Below, piece by piece: positions 28,987 to 41,868 of a stretch of 64,000 bases of DNA. Each line of letters starts with the position of its first letter. Within the stretch, counting starts at the first letter, position 1. A program made the translations under genes and the position numbers. The stretch spans positions 8,395,001 through 8,459,000 of the forward strand of contig CM067534.1 of the NCBI GenBank assembly GCA_034509925.1, read 5' to 3'. Under the pieces are notes generated by a model. The model was not told the DNA's origin and did no database searches. It saw only the letters and a program-made list of their open reading frames with translations. Source of the DNA: Hirudinaria manillensis. Its lineage: Eukaryota > Annelida > Clitellata > Hirudinida > Hirudinidae.

Positions 28987-30350
28987 TTAAAAGTAGGATT
29001 CCAGCTTTCCAACCCTCTTCACGTCGACTGTCCAGCAGTGGAAAGCTCCGCCCAGGTTGTAGGCGTCGATCATGTCTACCTGGATTGGTTTCATACCGAG
29101 AGAGGCGAGGAGTTTGATGAGGGGATATTCTCCTTTCTGTACTATCACTCTCTCCTCGTCCAAGCTGAGCAGATTCATGTGGATCCACTTGGAGAGAAAC
29201 ATGAGGTCTGAATAAATATATTATTAATTAATCAATAATAATAATAACCTAATATTATAATATATGACAACCATATGATTATATGATAACGATGATAGCA
29301 TTGGTTTTAGTCACACAGATATTTGAATAAACACAGCATTTAAGCAAGCCCTCACGGAGGCTCCTTGGTTGGATTTGGCTGACCAGAGACCATAAAACCA
29401 TAGAGGGTCTTAAGTCTTACCCTTGCATACCACGGCCTCTGGTGCGTGAACTACTTTCCAGCCCTTCCTTGTGAAGTACTCCCAGCCTTGCGATTGGTCG
29501 TTTATTTTTAGAAAGGGTCTGCTAGGATTGACCAGCAGGAGGCCCGGCTCTGGAGTGAAGAAAAGCTTATTAAAATTATATTTATTGGGAAAATAATGTT
29601 GTGGGCCATTATATTTTTTAAGATATGATAAAAATATTTATCGGCATTTAGAGATTATACGATGCCAAATAAATCGAACATAAATAAATATGAATAATAT
29701 GTTCATAATGAATAATATATTAAGAACGTAGTTATTATTCAACATAAGCGCCACGTTGCTTGTGCTTACTAAGCGGTACCAGGGTGGTATCAGCGTGGGT
29801 ATTGTAGATGCCCTCGTAGATGAGGGAGTGAACTCTGACCCCTTGTCTGCTCACGTGTCTTCTCAGCCATTCCACGCCACTTCTGTTCGTACTCTACGCT
29901 TCAAAATAAAAATAATTTTTAAATAAAATGAAATTCAATAATACAACTTTTTTTTTCTAAATTTCAATTTAATACTCAAAAAATGTTGTTAATTAACAGA
30001 TAGTGAATATAAATACAAATAATATGTTCATTAAATAAATCATTAATAAATAATAAGCTGACTTGTGATTGGCTTATGGAGTCAATGAATTAGCATAAAA
30101 TATCATAAATTATCATAAATTAGAATAATCAAGCGGTCACCTTACATTGCCAAGCGTGACGAAGATGTCGCTGCCGCATCTGACGGCATCGGCGGCATCG
30201 AAGGCTATTTCTGACTCCGTCAGAATGAATTGGCCGTCGGTGGCCATTTCTTGTCTCTTGACCTTGTCCTCGTACGGAAAGTCCTGCCCATATCATGAAT
30301 AATGAATTATGATTATTATTATTATCCATCATAATATTAACAATAATGAC

Positions 30351-30412
<62 letters not shown>

Positions 30413-31798
30413 CCTAAATAACAACAATAACAATAAAGTTGAGTAAACAACAACAACTCTGGCGAGTAGCTCGAACTTTGATCGATGCAACAGGTACAGC
30501 AACAACACTAACAACACTTAACAACAACAACAACAACAACAACAACAAACAGCCGAATAAATCAGCAACAACAAAAAAACAATATTTTTTAAAATATTTT
30601 TTAAAAAATATTCTTTGCACCAAAGAATGAAAGATATTTTTTTCCGCCAACCTTGACAAACATCTCTTCTCTGATGGTGGGCTTTGGGGCGCAAGTCCAC
30701 TTGGCCCCCTGGTGGAAATATTCGGTCAGGAGTTTCTTGTAGGCAATCAGTTCGAAATACCTGGAACGCCAGGCCATGGCCGACTCTATGAACTCATCCC
30801 CTATCACCATCAGTCCATCCCTCGGACATGTACATCTACTTCCTTGATGTTTAAGGATAAACATTTTCATTATGGTGGTAATAATATTAATATTAATAAT
30901 AGTAATAATAATAATAATAATAATGTAGTTTTTAATGTTAATTAGTTTAATTAAATTAGATTATGGAATAAACTTAATTTTTAATGGTATATTGCCAAAT
31001 AATACTACAAATAAGCAAGTTAAAATAAAAAATTGATTTTTTTTTTAAATCTCCTCGAAACAAAAAATCAATTCTCTCTCTTTTGAACCTCCTTCGCTGA
31101 AGAACGGAAGTTTGAAAGTGCCCAACTCGTCCCAACGGATCACTTCCGGCCTTTTTACGGTCACGCCCTCGAGCTGGAGAACCCTGCAGAACTCTTCCAC
31201 CTGCCTTCCAGCTCTCTCAATTTCCTCTCCTTCTATCGATCTCCCGGCATTTGCTTCAACCCATGGCCACGCTTCTGGAACTATTTTACTCTGCAATGAC
31301 GGAATTTTCCGTTTTTTAGTGGTTTCGAGTTGTTTTTAGCGTAATAATAAAGGTTATTAGTGGCTTTTTTTTGGAATGCAGCAGTAAATCATAATAAAAT
31401 AACCATCTCAAGGCCCGACGAACTCTGGGTCATAAGACCAAAGCGCTTTAATATGGTGAAAGTATGAAAACAAATTAGTATATTCAAGATAGTTAATATT
31501 AATAAATAACCGATGACTATTCATGTGGTTGAAACAATTTACCGTTTGTATTAAAGTATGCCATAAATAAACATACCTTTATGCAGGGTTCTAGACTGGG
31601 TATTCTCATTCCGTCTATCCGTCCTACGATGACTTCTTCCAGATGATTCCATTCGTTCCAGGACCAGACTGGTTTTTCCTGGCCCTCATTTTCCAGGTCT
31701 TGGTTCTGCCTGGTTAGGGTGGAACAATTTCTTTTGAAAGACTTTGTCGAAAAAGCACGATACGCTCCTCGCGAACATAAAGCCGAAATGCTCCTCAT
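28987..31798 (-). CDS. GATM: Glycine amidinotransferase, mitochondrial (AGAT), tandem copy A
   Basis: Seven exons: 31577-31798, 31089-31290, 30652-30842, 30146-30283, 29770-29893, 29421-29549 and 28987-29207, all in phase, 408 residues. It transfers the amidino group of arginine to glycine to make guanidinoacetate, the first step of creatine synthesis. Markers are WSWNEWNHLEEVIVGR, SAMAWRSRYFE, YFHQGAKWTCAPKPT, SEIAFDAAD, GVEWLRRH and GGAFHCWTVDVKR. The Cys-His-Asp triad is intact (D234, H284, C393). The basic, Ser-rich N-terminus resembles a mitochondrial presequence. The start at 31798 is the first in-frame ATG before the conserved core. Exons 2 to 7 have exactly the lengths of copy B at 33499-36257, showing tandem duplication. 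A close alternative would be an inosamine or other amidinotransferase specificity. Confidence 0.93.
30349..30415 (+). repeat. (AAT)n microsatellite in a GATM copy A intron
   Basis: More than 20 uninterrupted AAT/TAA units. Neighbouring (AAC)n at 30500-30550 belongs to the same intron. Confidence 0.9.
30499..30550 (+). repeat. (AAC)n microsatellite in a GATM copy A intron
   Basis: AACAACAAC units with a few interruptions. Cys-rich or Leu-rich ORFs on the minus strand here are artefacts. Confidence 0.85.
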
Positions 31799-33498
31799 GT
31801 TCGTATAAGCCGAGATTTTCAAAGTCCACGAAGTCGCTGAATAGTTTCTTTTTTTTTAATAGACTGTCCCAACTTTGAAAGAAACTTCTTGATGCTGAGT
31901 TAAGGCTATGACAATTATTTATATTTATACTGCCTGCAGGCATACAAAGGCTCGACCTTTGTGAGCTGAAGTAGACAGAATTTGGATCACTGTTATTGCG
32001 TTATTTGTTATCTTTTCTTTTTCGATTTCTCCAATATCTTCAACATTACTACCACTCGACTGACATTTTCAAGCGCATTTAACTATTCATATTTCATACA
32101 TTTAAGTCAAGTGAGCGCAACTCATTTTGGATTGTAACTCTTGACAGGCTTAAATGCAGATAGGAATCTTTCTGACAACATTTTTGTAGTAAAAAAATGG
32201 CCATGAATATTTTCTTTAGAAATAGTTTTTCTTTAGAAAGAAGGTCCAAATACGAAGGATCTTCAGTTACCTTTCGTATTTCGAGTTGAACGATCCTCGA
32301 TTTTTAAATTAATTGTCACCCCCGATAAAAATTTGTTTTAGATGAAACAAAATAACAGAATAAGCAGACGATATTACGGCCGTGGACAGAGTGTATTGTG
32401 AAAGACTTCTGGAGCGAGATCGGTCAAAGAAGTGGTGGAAGAGATAGTAGTAGCAGTAGAAGAATAAGACGAAGAACGGGATCTCCAATTCTAATTTTGA
32501 ATGTCCAATGTCGAACTTTGACACCGCGATTTGTTCCGGCTTTTTTTGTTACACTTTTCCATGGATTCTTCAAATGTAGAGTTGTGAAGTCTTATTTTTG
32601 GGTCGGTCTGGGTCACTCGCTGCAATCAGTGAGGGAACCTAAGTTTTATGAGATCAATATGACCAATAGGAGTTATTATACTATTTAGTTTCAAATTCTG
32701 ATTTTTCAATCTTATAAGAAAGATATAATGAAAGTTAAAGTTTCCAAGTTAAGGATTCCCTGAGTGTTTCTAACTTAAAAAAATGAAAGGAAATTTAGGC
32801 TTGTGCACCTAGAAGCTTTACGAGACCTCACAAAACTGGATTAAAAAAAAAAGTCTTTTAAATCGTGTGCTGCAACTACCATAAAATTAAGAATGTTAAA
32901 CTTCAACAACATTCAACGCCCAAGTAGCTGCCTCACTTCCTGTGGCAGGGGATGCGAAATTTTGACAACTGGGAGAAAAATTTGGCTAGGGTCACCAATT
33001 TTCTAGAAATTACATTTCCTAAAAATGTTTCTGGTGATTTATTAAACGATAAACTTTTTAGATGGATTTATTGGATACTTTCACAAAAATGTTGTCAAAT
33101 AGATTGCTGTTTAAGCATGATATCTGCAAATTGCAATACGCCTTTCAGAACCTCATTCAAACCTTCAAAGCCTCTAACTGAAGTTTAAGGGCGATTTAGC
33201 TGTGAATGTTCATTTGAGAATATTTTTTAACCATTTAAGAATTTCGAAAACACGCTCAGCCATGTTGTAAGGATAGGGCAAGAAATAGTTCCTCGACTTA
33301 GTCGTACATGCGCTGGTAGTGCAAGACGTCAAATTCGGTCTGTAAACATAACTGGTGAAGAGATTTTTAAAATGCATTTCTCACAAAATATTCGTTTGAG
33401 GTCTGAGATAACGAGACGACTAACAATAAAAATGTCCATAAAGAGCTAATTTACTGGTTAGCTGGAAGCTAGAAAGCTTTTTAACTGCCGAATCCATG
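31799..33498. other. Spacer between the two GATM copies, no gene recognised
   Basis: About 1.7 kb containing the copy A promoter and copy B 3' flank. Several short ORFs (for example 32398-32688 plus, 32309-32524 minus) have no family similarity and no splice support. No clear transposon ends or long repeats were seen. Confidence 0.5.
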
Positions 33499-33860
33499 TT
33501 AAAAATAAGACTCCAGCTTTCCAATTCTTTTGACGTCGACAGTCCAGCAGTGGAAAGCTCCACCGAGACCGAAAGCATCGATCATGTCCACCTCGATGGG
33601 TTTCATTCCGAGAGAAATGAGGAGCCTTTTCAGCGGCTCTTCGCCCTTTTGCAAGATGATCCTCTCGTCGTCCAGACTCAACATGTTCATGTGGATCCAT
33701 TTGGAAACAAAGAGATCGTCTGGTTAAAAAAATGTTCAGGAAATTTTAGCGGCTTAAGACAAACAACATGGCAGTAAAGTATAAATGACGATTCGTTGAC
33801 CAAATGACTATTATAGAATTATCACCGCATCATCAAATTATTATGTTACATACGTTAAAA

Positions 33861-33895
<35 letters not shown>

Positions 33896-36257
33896 ATTAT
33901 TACCTTGACAAACGACCGGATGCGGCACAGGCACGACTTTCCATCCTCTTTTGCTGAAGAATTCCCAACCGCAAGGTTCATCGTTGACCTTTAGGAACGG
34001 TTCTTCCGGATTGACCAATACAACCCCGGGCTCTTGGAAAAAAATGTCGTACGAGAATTAAAATTTATTTATTTACTGGAAATTCTTCGTTAATTTCCTT
34101 CTATCAAAGCGCTGAACAAAGCAAAACCCTAGCCAGACAACCCTTTATGCGCCATGTTTACATTTCCCCGTCGACTCGTCTGCGTTTCGAACGAATACAA
34201 ATTTACATCAGTAACATTTCCAATAATTAAAATTATTTATAATCAAATGCAAAATTTCAAAAATATAATAAATATGATAAATTTTATTTTGCCTTTTTGC
34301 GCAAAACAGAATTTCGAATAAATTCGACTTACTGAGAGGTAGGAATGTGGCGTCCGAGTGGCAATTTAAGAGTCCTTCGAAGATGACGCTGTGGACGTTT
34401 ATGTCATATTGCTGGACGTGTCTTCTCAGCCATTCCACGCCACTTCTGTTCGTGTTCTGTGAAAGAGTTGGAAAATTTGGAAATTTTATGCAAATGTTTT
34501 TCTTAAAATAGTCCCAATATTAAGCTGTAGATAAATAGAACCTCTTTTATTATTAATTTACTAATTTAAAAGTATAAAAAGACAATATTATTAATATTAA
34601 TCCTTTATCACAGTAATCTTTTTTCATTCGCCAGATGGCAGACAACAAATTTTAAAATGAGATTCACTGAAGAAATTTAAGTTGCAAATGTCCAGAAAAA
34701 ATAATAATAATCTCGAAGAAAAAAATATATTCCTTGTGCTAACGTGACTGAGAGTAATGAAAATGTCCTTTCCAAATCTGAGGGCATCTGCTGCGTCAAA
34801 AGCGATTTCACTTTCGTTGAGAACGTATTGACCGTCAAGGGACATTTCAGTCCTTTTCTTCATATCGTCGAAAGGGAAATCCTAGGAATAATTGTTATTA
34901 ATTAAATAGGAATTATTTCAAAATAGTAAAAACTGTAAAAAAAAATTAACCTATTTAATGAAATAGTCCAGAAAGACTGCCTTAAAGTGTTCAATTGATT
35001 TAATCGTAATAAAACTTATTTCTTGGCCAATTCTAGATACTTTCACTAATTTATCATTTTAGCGATTTATCAAGTCGAGACTTAAGTTGCATTTACTCGA
35101 AGTAGTGCTATATTCAAGTGCTAGAAAATAAACACTTAGAAACTTAATAGTTACATTTCGCCAACCTTAACAAACATCTCGTCTCTGATGGTGGGCTTTG
35201 GAGCGGAAGTCCACTTGGCCCCCTGGTGGAAATATTCGGTCAGGAGTTTCTTGTAGGCGAACATTTCAAAATACCTGGAACGCCAGGCCATGGCCGACTC
35301 TATGAACTCATCCCCTATCACCATCAGTCCATCTCTCGGACAAATACTTGCTTGACCTTGCAGGGGAATTAGACCAATGGCTCAATATCCTTATTATCAT
35401 TTTTTTTAGATCACAGATGGTTCTATGCTTAGATTTTTCAAAAAATATTACTTAAGATTAGTTTTCAACCTCCTTCGCTGAAGAACGGAAGTTTGAAAGT
35501 GCCCAACTCGTCCCAACGGATCACTTCCGGCCTTTTTACGGTCACACCCTCGAGCTGGAGAATCCTGCAGAACTCTTCCACCTGCTGCGAAACCCTTTTT
35601 AGCTTTTCCGGGTCGTGGCTCTTGCCAGCGTTGTCTTCGATCCATCTCCATGTATCCGGAGGTGCTTTGCTCTAGAATGAAGGTTTCACATTGCAGGGCT
35701 ATCTTGTCCTTTTTCGGACGTTATGCAATGGAACCGAATTCATTAAAATAGAATATGGGACTTTTTCGCCGTACAATTTCTTTGAATGAAATTATATCTT
35801 TGTTTAACTTTTGCCATCGATTTAAGTTTCGTAGTTGAGTAAATAAATTTGCGGTATTGTTAGTTAATGCGATACTAAACAGCATCAATAGTCATTAGTC
35901 GCCTTTAGTAACAACACTAAACGATAACATTGACGTTTACGAATAATGAATCCAAACCTTGATGCAAGGCTCCAGCCGAGGAACGCGTATTCCATCCACC
36001 TTTCCAAGGATGACTTCTTTCAGCGGATCCCATTCGTTCCAAGACCAGACCGGCTTCTCCAGTATTTCCAGCTTAAGGGCCTCATCAGGCCGAGTCGAGC
36101 TCAGGTTTCGAACTCCTGCCAGCTTGGCCAGAGGACGCAACCATTTCAAATTCCTCAACGCAATCATCCTTTCGCCGACCCGGCTACATCGTCGTCGGGT
36201 TACGGATAAAAGTTTATAACGTAGCGCGTTCGAATGACCCTCGATTCGATGGATCAT
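33499..36257 (-). CDS. GATM: Glycine amidinotransferase, mitochondrial (AGAT), tandem copy B
   Basis: Seven exons: 35958-36257, 35470-35671, 35166-35356, 34744-34881, 34333-34456, 33904-34032 and 33499-33719, all in phase, 434 residues against 423 in human. Arg-rich N-terminal residues look like a mitochondrial presequence. The catalytic core contains WSWNEWDPLKEVILGK, SAMAWRSRYFEMFAYKK, GAKWTSAPKPT, SEIAFDAAD (D260), LLNCHSDATF (H310) and GGAFHCW (C419), so the arginine:glycine amidinotransferase triad is complete. Relative to copy A, the 3' part of exon 2, most of exon 3 and the start of exon 5 are almost identical, while exons 4, 6 and 7 differ widely. Same strand and same intron positions indicate one duplicated locus. 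Confidence 0.95.
33860..33902 (+). repeat. (ATT)n microsatellite in a GATM copy B intron
   Basis: About 14 ATT/TTA units end right at the donor of the 33904-34032 exon. Confidence 0.85.
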
Positions 36258-36562
36258 TGAAATAAGTCAAGCTCCACTTCTCGTGCACTCGAAACTATGG
36301 CGCGACAAAGTCGTCGATAGACCATAGACGCGACTGCAAAAGTTCACAAAATCTGAACTCTGAATATCCAATATATATAATATACAGGGCCATTTCAGAT
36401 AATAACGAATCCACAAATATTTTAAACATAAAAGAACTATCTGCTCGTGACTAAAATGAAATGGAATACAAGAAAACAGAGAAAATTAAGAATTATTTCA
36501 AATTAAAGTTCAAATTATTTTATTAACAACAAAAAATCGACGAATCGCAGAGGATTGGCCAA

Positions 36563-39500
36563 TCATCTTCCTTTAGTCAAGAGCCTCTTCTTGACTGCGT
36601 TGGCTTTGATTTCGTCGATCGAGAAGTTGGAATTTTCTCTCAAACTCTTGAAACGAGATCCCGTGAGGATCTGAGAGGTCAATGTTTACGTTTTATAGTT
36701 TAATATTATATTATAATATTATATTAATTAATTAATATAGTTAGTTACATGTTTACATTTCAGTAACTAATTGGTTATCATTAATAGGTTCAGGCAATCA
36801 GTCAAACTCATTATAGTCTGGACCTCAGGAATTCAGAGATCTCAGGGTAATATTACGAGGTAATATTGCACGGCACGGCATTACTTCACGTACTCGTACT
36901 TCGTACAGTGCTTTGGATTGTACTGTGATGTTACAGTACCTTATAGTACAAAATGAATTACATATCAACACTCGAAGGCCGTTATTTCAAGGCCTTAATT
37001 GGCAAACATGGTCGAGTGCCCAATGGAGATGCACAAACCTCTTCATAGTCCTCAAGATTTACTTCTCTCTCGACTTCTTCTTTGATCATCATCTTCTTCT
37101 TCCTCTTCCCCCTCAGACCCCCGCCCGTGCCATCGTCGTCTGCTGCCGTCGACTTCTTGACAGACGTCGCGTCCATCGTCAGCAGGAGAATGTCCATCTG
37201 CGGGAGTGCAGAAAAGGGGAAAGGTTACAAATTCAAAAGATATCTTTATCTTCTTTTTGTTGTTGTTTTCATTTTTAATGGAGATTTTAAAATGTAGTTT
37301 ACAATTAACAACATTGATAACTAACAACAAATGACTTGGGGATGATAATGATAATAATAATAACAAAAATAATAATAATTGGTCTCATCATACTTTTTCA
37401 GCTTCTGTCAATTTCTTTTCCTCTTCCCTTCTTGATCGATCTTTCTTGCCTTTTGATTTTCCATCTTTTTACCAAGAAGGCAATTAATTGAATGTAATAA
37501 TAATAATAATAAATTAATTCAGACATTAAACGCATCTCATTCGGATGTTAAAATTACAATAAAAATGATTAAAACATTTTTGTTTAATTTCAACTGCAAA
37601 AACATCAACAACTGACCAATACGACCGTCGTCATCTGACTGTTCACTCACGGGCTTTGAAAAAGAAAATTACAAAACGTAATTACTCGATAACAAATATT
37701 TAACTAATATATAAAATAATTAAAATAACACAATTAGATAATTAAAATACTTAAGTATATAAAACATATTTAAAAATAATAATTTCCAATAATATTTGAA
37801 AAGTCACGGAACGTTTTTAAACGACACTATTTTAAGCACGACATCGTCTCTCTCTCTCTCGATGACGACGATGACGATAATGATAACATCATACCTCATC
37901 CGGACCGCTGACTGTGAACGTGAACTCTTTGTGTATTTTGTCCTCCGCGACCTCTTCCTCCTCCTCTTCATTTTCTTTCTGCAAGTTTCTCTCCATCTGC
38001 CTCTTGAAGTCTTCCAGGGCCTGCTCGGTCATCGCCGGGGACACCTTTTTCCGTCGCTTCTGCTCGTCTGGCGTTGATAATTTATCATGGAGAAAATTAT
38101 GAGGTTAAATTGGTGTAATAAATAATTAATAATTTAATAATAAATAAATAAATAATAAATTATTTAATAAATAATTAGTTGCAGTCTTATTAGGTTATAA
38201 TTTTAATAATTATAATTATAATAAATAATTTAATAAATAATTAGTTGCAGTCTTATTAGGTTATAATTATAATAATTATAATTAATAATAATTATTAACT
38301 GTTGTTTCTTAGTAATAACTTTGTGCAGTAGTCAGCATGGACATGGAATTATGTGCGTAGAACAAAGATATGCATCTCTTTAAATGTTTATTTATCAAAT
38401 GATTTTTGTAGGTTTTTTGCTTATAGTTTTAAATCACCAATATAGTTTATTTAAGTTCATTGTAATGAATATATTATGTTAATGATGTATGAGTCACTCT
38501 GTACTGACTCACCTCTTTTTATGGCTTTTAAAGAACTAGTACTGTCAAAGGTCTTGATTATCTGAGATTCACAATTAAAAAAAAAAATCTTTGGTTTTTA
38601 AAATTTATTTTTAAAAAATGTTGAACACAAAAAATGCCTCGTTGGAGGACTTTGTCACCTGTTTAGATTCTCCTGTTGATACTTTGTCATCTTTAGATTT
38701 CAGACTGGTTTCTGAAACTTTTATGTTCAATTTTAACATTGAATTAAATCGATTTTCATTGAATAAAGAAATAAATACTCGTAAATAATCAAAAGATATG
38801 TATTTTATAAAAATCATATTCAAGCCACTTCTCTTAAACTTTGAGAGGTCCAATGTATCAATGCAGCAAATTATAATTTATTATGAGATTTTGAAATAAT
38901 TGCAAAAGATATTTTTAAGAAACATAATTTTGAATTTGATTCACACAAAGTGGAAAAAATTCAAACATTTAAGAGGCAGACATTAAACATCTAAAAAATT
39001 ATCTGTTTCATTTGGTGGCATTTTAAAAAATATTTAAAAACTTTTTAAAACAAATAAATAAATAAATTTATAAACCTTCGCATGTTGTTCCAATTTTTTT
39101 GGCTTCCGCTCCAACTGTTTGCAAGTCGTCTGCATCTGTTGCCATTGGTTCCCTGTTGGTTGCGTTCGTTGCGTTCACGTCCTCTGCTGTCGTCTGCTTT
39201 GCTGTTTTAGAGACAGCCACGAGAAATTGATTCAAATTCAAAATATTTAGTTTAGCATCATACACATATGTATAGTATTATGTAGTTAGATCTTTCATTA
39301 GACAGATAATGAGTCAAACATAAGATTAAAATATCAAGGTTTAATAGATTTATTGTTGATTAATGATATTTTGAGATTGTAAAATTCTATAAAAATAAAC
39401 AGAAATAATATTAAAAAAACAATAATAATAATAACAACAATAATGATGATGAACAGAATTAGAAACACAACCAACCATGGATGTTGTCATTTTCTAGAAC

Positions 39501-40094
39501 ATCCTTTCTTTTTGGTTTCTTAGAATTTTTAGTCTGCTTGCTCTTCTCCACTTTTAAATCTTTACTTGACAGTCCATACTTCCTGTCATGTTAGGTTATG
39601 AAAAAGAATATTCTTTAGAATTTGTCACAGTTGAATTAAAAATCTAGCCACAAGACAAAACAGTCATATAATAATTAACTTTCTGACTCTAAGAAATAAG
39701 GTTATTTAATGTCAGATGTTATTTGTTATTTGTTAAAAGTAAATGCTTATCGGAATATTTATGGAATGGAATAACATTCAATGCTAAAATTGGGAACATG
39801 AACAATATCTGGAGAAGTTGACATTTGTGATGCATTTCACCTCTTCAAATCAACAAAACCTTTAATGTCCATCTTCCTTCCTTTTTCATCAACAAGCTTT
39901 TTTCTGTTAACATCTTTATCCTTTAAAAAGTTGAGAAATCTCTTATCGTTTTTTAAAATTTGTTGCAATTGCTTTTCTCGGTCCGTAAATTGCATTTCTC
40001 CACTTGCAAAAAGCTCTGTTTTTAAATTAGTAAACACACAAGGCGCACAAGACTGAAAATCCCCGTTTATTAAACGATATTCAAGAGTAAACAT
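36563..40094 (-). CDS. Unrecognised lysine-rich, probably nuclear protein
   Basis: Ten exons keep phase at every junction: 39841-40094, 39476-39582, 39076-39201, 38659-38711, 38513-38561, 37895-38067, 37617-37653, 37394-37464, 37039-37197 and 36563-36670. They give 378 residues, so a real gene is likely. I cannot name the family. The N-terminal 85 residues are mixed (GDFQSCAPCVFTNLKTELF, then a charged helix with DREKQLQQILKNDKRFLNF). The middle is Lys/Glu/Ser-rich and disordered, with basic clusters such as KKPKRK and DEQKRRKK. The conserved-looking C-terminus contains GLRGKRKKKMMIKEE, NLEDYEEILTGSRF and ANAVKKRLLTKGR. Basic clusters suggest a nuclear or nucleolar location, which is inference only. 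It diverges from the Pygopus gene across only 200 bp. Confidence 0.75.
38163..38294. repeat. 66-bp direct repeat, two copies
   Basis: A unit containing AATTAGTTGCAGTCTTATTA is repeated in tandem at a 66-base period, inside an intron of the lysine-rich gene. Confidence 0.8.
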
Positions 40095-40294
40095 TGATAT
40101 TACATTTGATAAAAATATAATATAACATTAAAAATAGTACTTTGCAAATAAAAATCAATTATTAAATTAGTCTCATTTACGTAAAACTTTACTTTTTGGG
40201 CATCCATGTATTTAGTTTAAAGTGTCTAAAGTCTTTGTTTATAAATTAGCTTTCAAAATCTAGGAATTTTCGTAGTCAAGTACAAAAATCATTG
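40095..40294. promoter_or_regulatory. Compact divergent promoter interval (lysine-rich gene / Pygopus)
   Basis: Only 200 bases separate the two opposed start codons, so the two genes must share regulatory DNA. No TATA box is obvious. Confidence 0.45.
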
Positions 40295-41356
40295 ATGCCG
40301 AGGGAGAGACCTCAACCTGCGAAAGGAGGTGATATTGGAGTGAAATAAGAATTTACTATGCGAGCAACGGCTGATCACTTGAATTTCTGCACGTATCGAC
40401 AAAATGGTGCTTATGTTCGTTTAAAAATATAAATAATGCTGTTTCCTATTTAAAGATTCCCTTTCAAATGGGGAGAATAGGAGTTCGTCTAATGGACCTG
40501 GTTCTGTGCCTCCAAGAAGTTCTTCTACTGGGCAGCCAAATTTCCCCCCTAGCTCCCAGCAGGTTAGACATTCAGCACAATTTTCTCATCAACTGTTAAT
40601 ATATCTTTGTAAAAAATTATTGTAATAACTTTACGATTTATAGTGAATGTCTGATTAAATATTTATTTATCTATAAATTAATTAATTACCCACTTAAACC
40701 AACTCCAGTCACACTCGAACGAGGCAGATCTGGTTGAACTCTTCAGCCCGGTGAGTGAGCCTTCGAACGTGGCCCCGGGGATGTTCGAGGAGCCTCACGT
40801 CCCGAGTCGGATGATGAACCAGCAGCAACCTCCGCCTCCAGACATGCCGATGTCGCCGTTTCCGATGGGAAACCCAGGTCCCATGATGATGGGGCCGAAC
40901 ACGCCTGGAAACAGACCTCCTCCGCAGATGCCTCCGAACAACATGTTCCCCGGGGGCAACCCCATGCCGAAGCCGATGGGTCCGGGAATGATGCACGGCA
41001 TGGGCGGCCCGGGCGGAATGCCCCCTAACCTTCCACCTCATCCTAACATGATGCACCCCATGATGCCCATGGGAGGACCGCCCGGCAGGGTGTACCCGTC
41101 CAACCAGGCCATGGTCTTCAATTCGGCCAACCCGAACGCTCCGCCTATCTATCCCTGCGGTATCTGCCACAAGGAGATACACGACAATGACCAGGCCATT
41201 CTCTGCGAGAGCGGCTGCAACTTCTGGTTCCATCGGACGTGCGCCGGACTGAGCGAGCTTGCCTACATACTCCTGACGAAGGAGATTTATGCGGAGTGGG
41301 TCTGCGACAAATGCCTGTCCACTCGCAACATTCCTCTCATCAAGATGAAGTCTTGA
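40295..41356 (+). CDS. PYGO: Pygopus-type PHD finger protein, short form
   Basis: Three exons: 40295-40328, 40456-40562 and 40709-41356, in phase, 262 residues. A low-complexity middle is rich in Met, Pro, Gly and Asn. It is followed by a C-terminal C4HC3 PHD finger that starts YPCGICHKEIHDND, continues ILCESGCNFWFHRTC and ends WVCDKC, the order and spacing of Pygopus. In that family the PHD binds methylated H3K4 and the HD1 helix of BCL9/Legless, linking beta-catenin to transcription in Wnt signalling. The protein is much shorter than fly Pygopus. The usual N-terminal homology domain with its NPFDD motif is not visible in these exons. The start at 40295 is the only ATG in phase, and the neighbour leaves little room for more exons. 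Confidence 0.87.
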
Positions 41357-41862
41357 ACGTTCTGCTCTCTTTGTGCACAATAATCGATCGGTTTTCTTTT
41401 CTTATCTTTGTTTTGAATTTTGTTTATTACTTTTTTCATACTAAAATTTGGGAAACTTGTTTGTTTGGTAGTATGTGTTAGTCTTGCATTAAATGTTTGT
41501 TTCTGTCTGCTCGAATGTTTAGAAAGCTATGGAAGACCACCATTGGAATTGATTTTATATAATGTGTTGTTGAACTTTTCATATCAGTTATCGATCTCTT
41601 ACTATTGTTGATCATGGATCAAACGTGCGATTCAGTTCCTTGGTCTGCTGGTATCGGAAAAATCGTACTTTGCATTTTGATGATGATGATGCATTTTGTG
41701 AACGTAGGAGCCGATTGATGCTTGCATTAGAATGTTTTTCGATTGCTTATCAGTCAACTTGCTTGAAAAGTCTTATTATTTGTTTGATGAAAAGAGGACC
41801 ACTTTTAAAAAGTTATGCTTTATTTTTTATTTATATAAATTAGCAATTTATGTTATTTGTTT

Positions 41863-41868
41863 AATAAA
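41863..41868 (+). terminator. Probable Pygopus polyadenylation signal AATAAA
   Basis: AATAAA about 500 bases past the stop codon, after a T-rich 3' UTR. Confidence 0.5.

Noticed and set aside
32398..32688. ORF between the GATM copies
   Set aside because: No recognisable domain, no splice context, and composition like the surrounding spacer.
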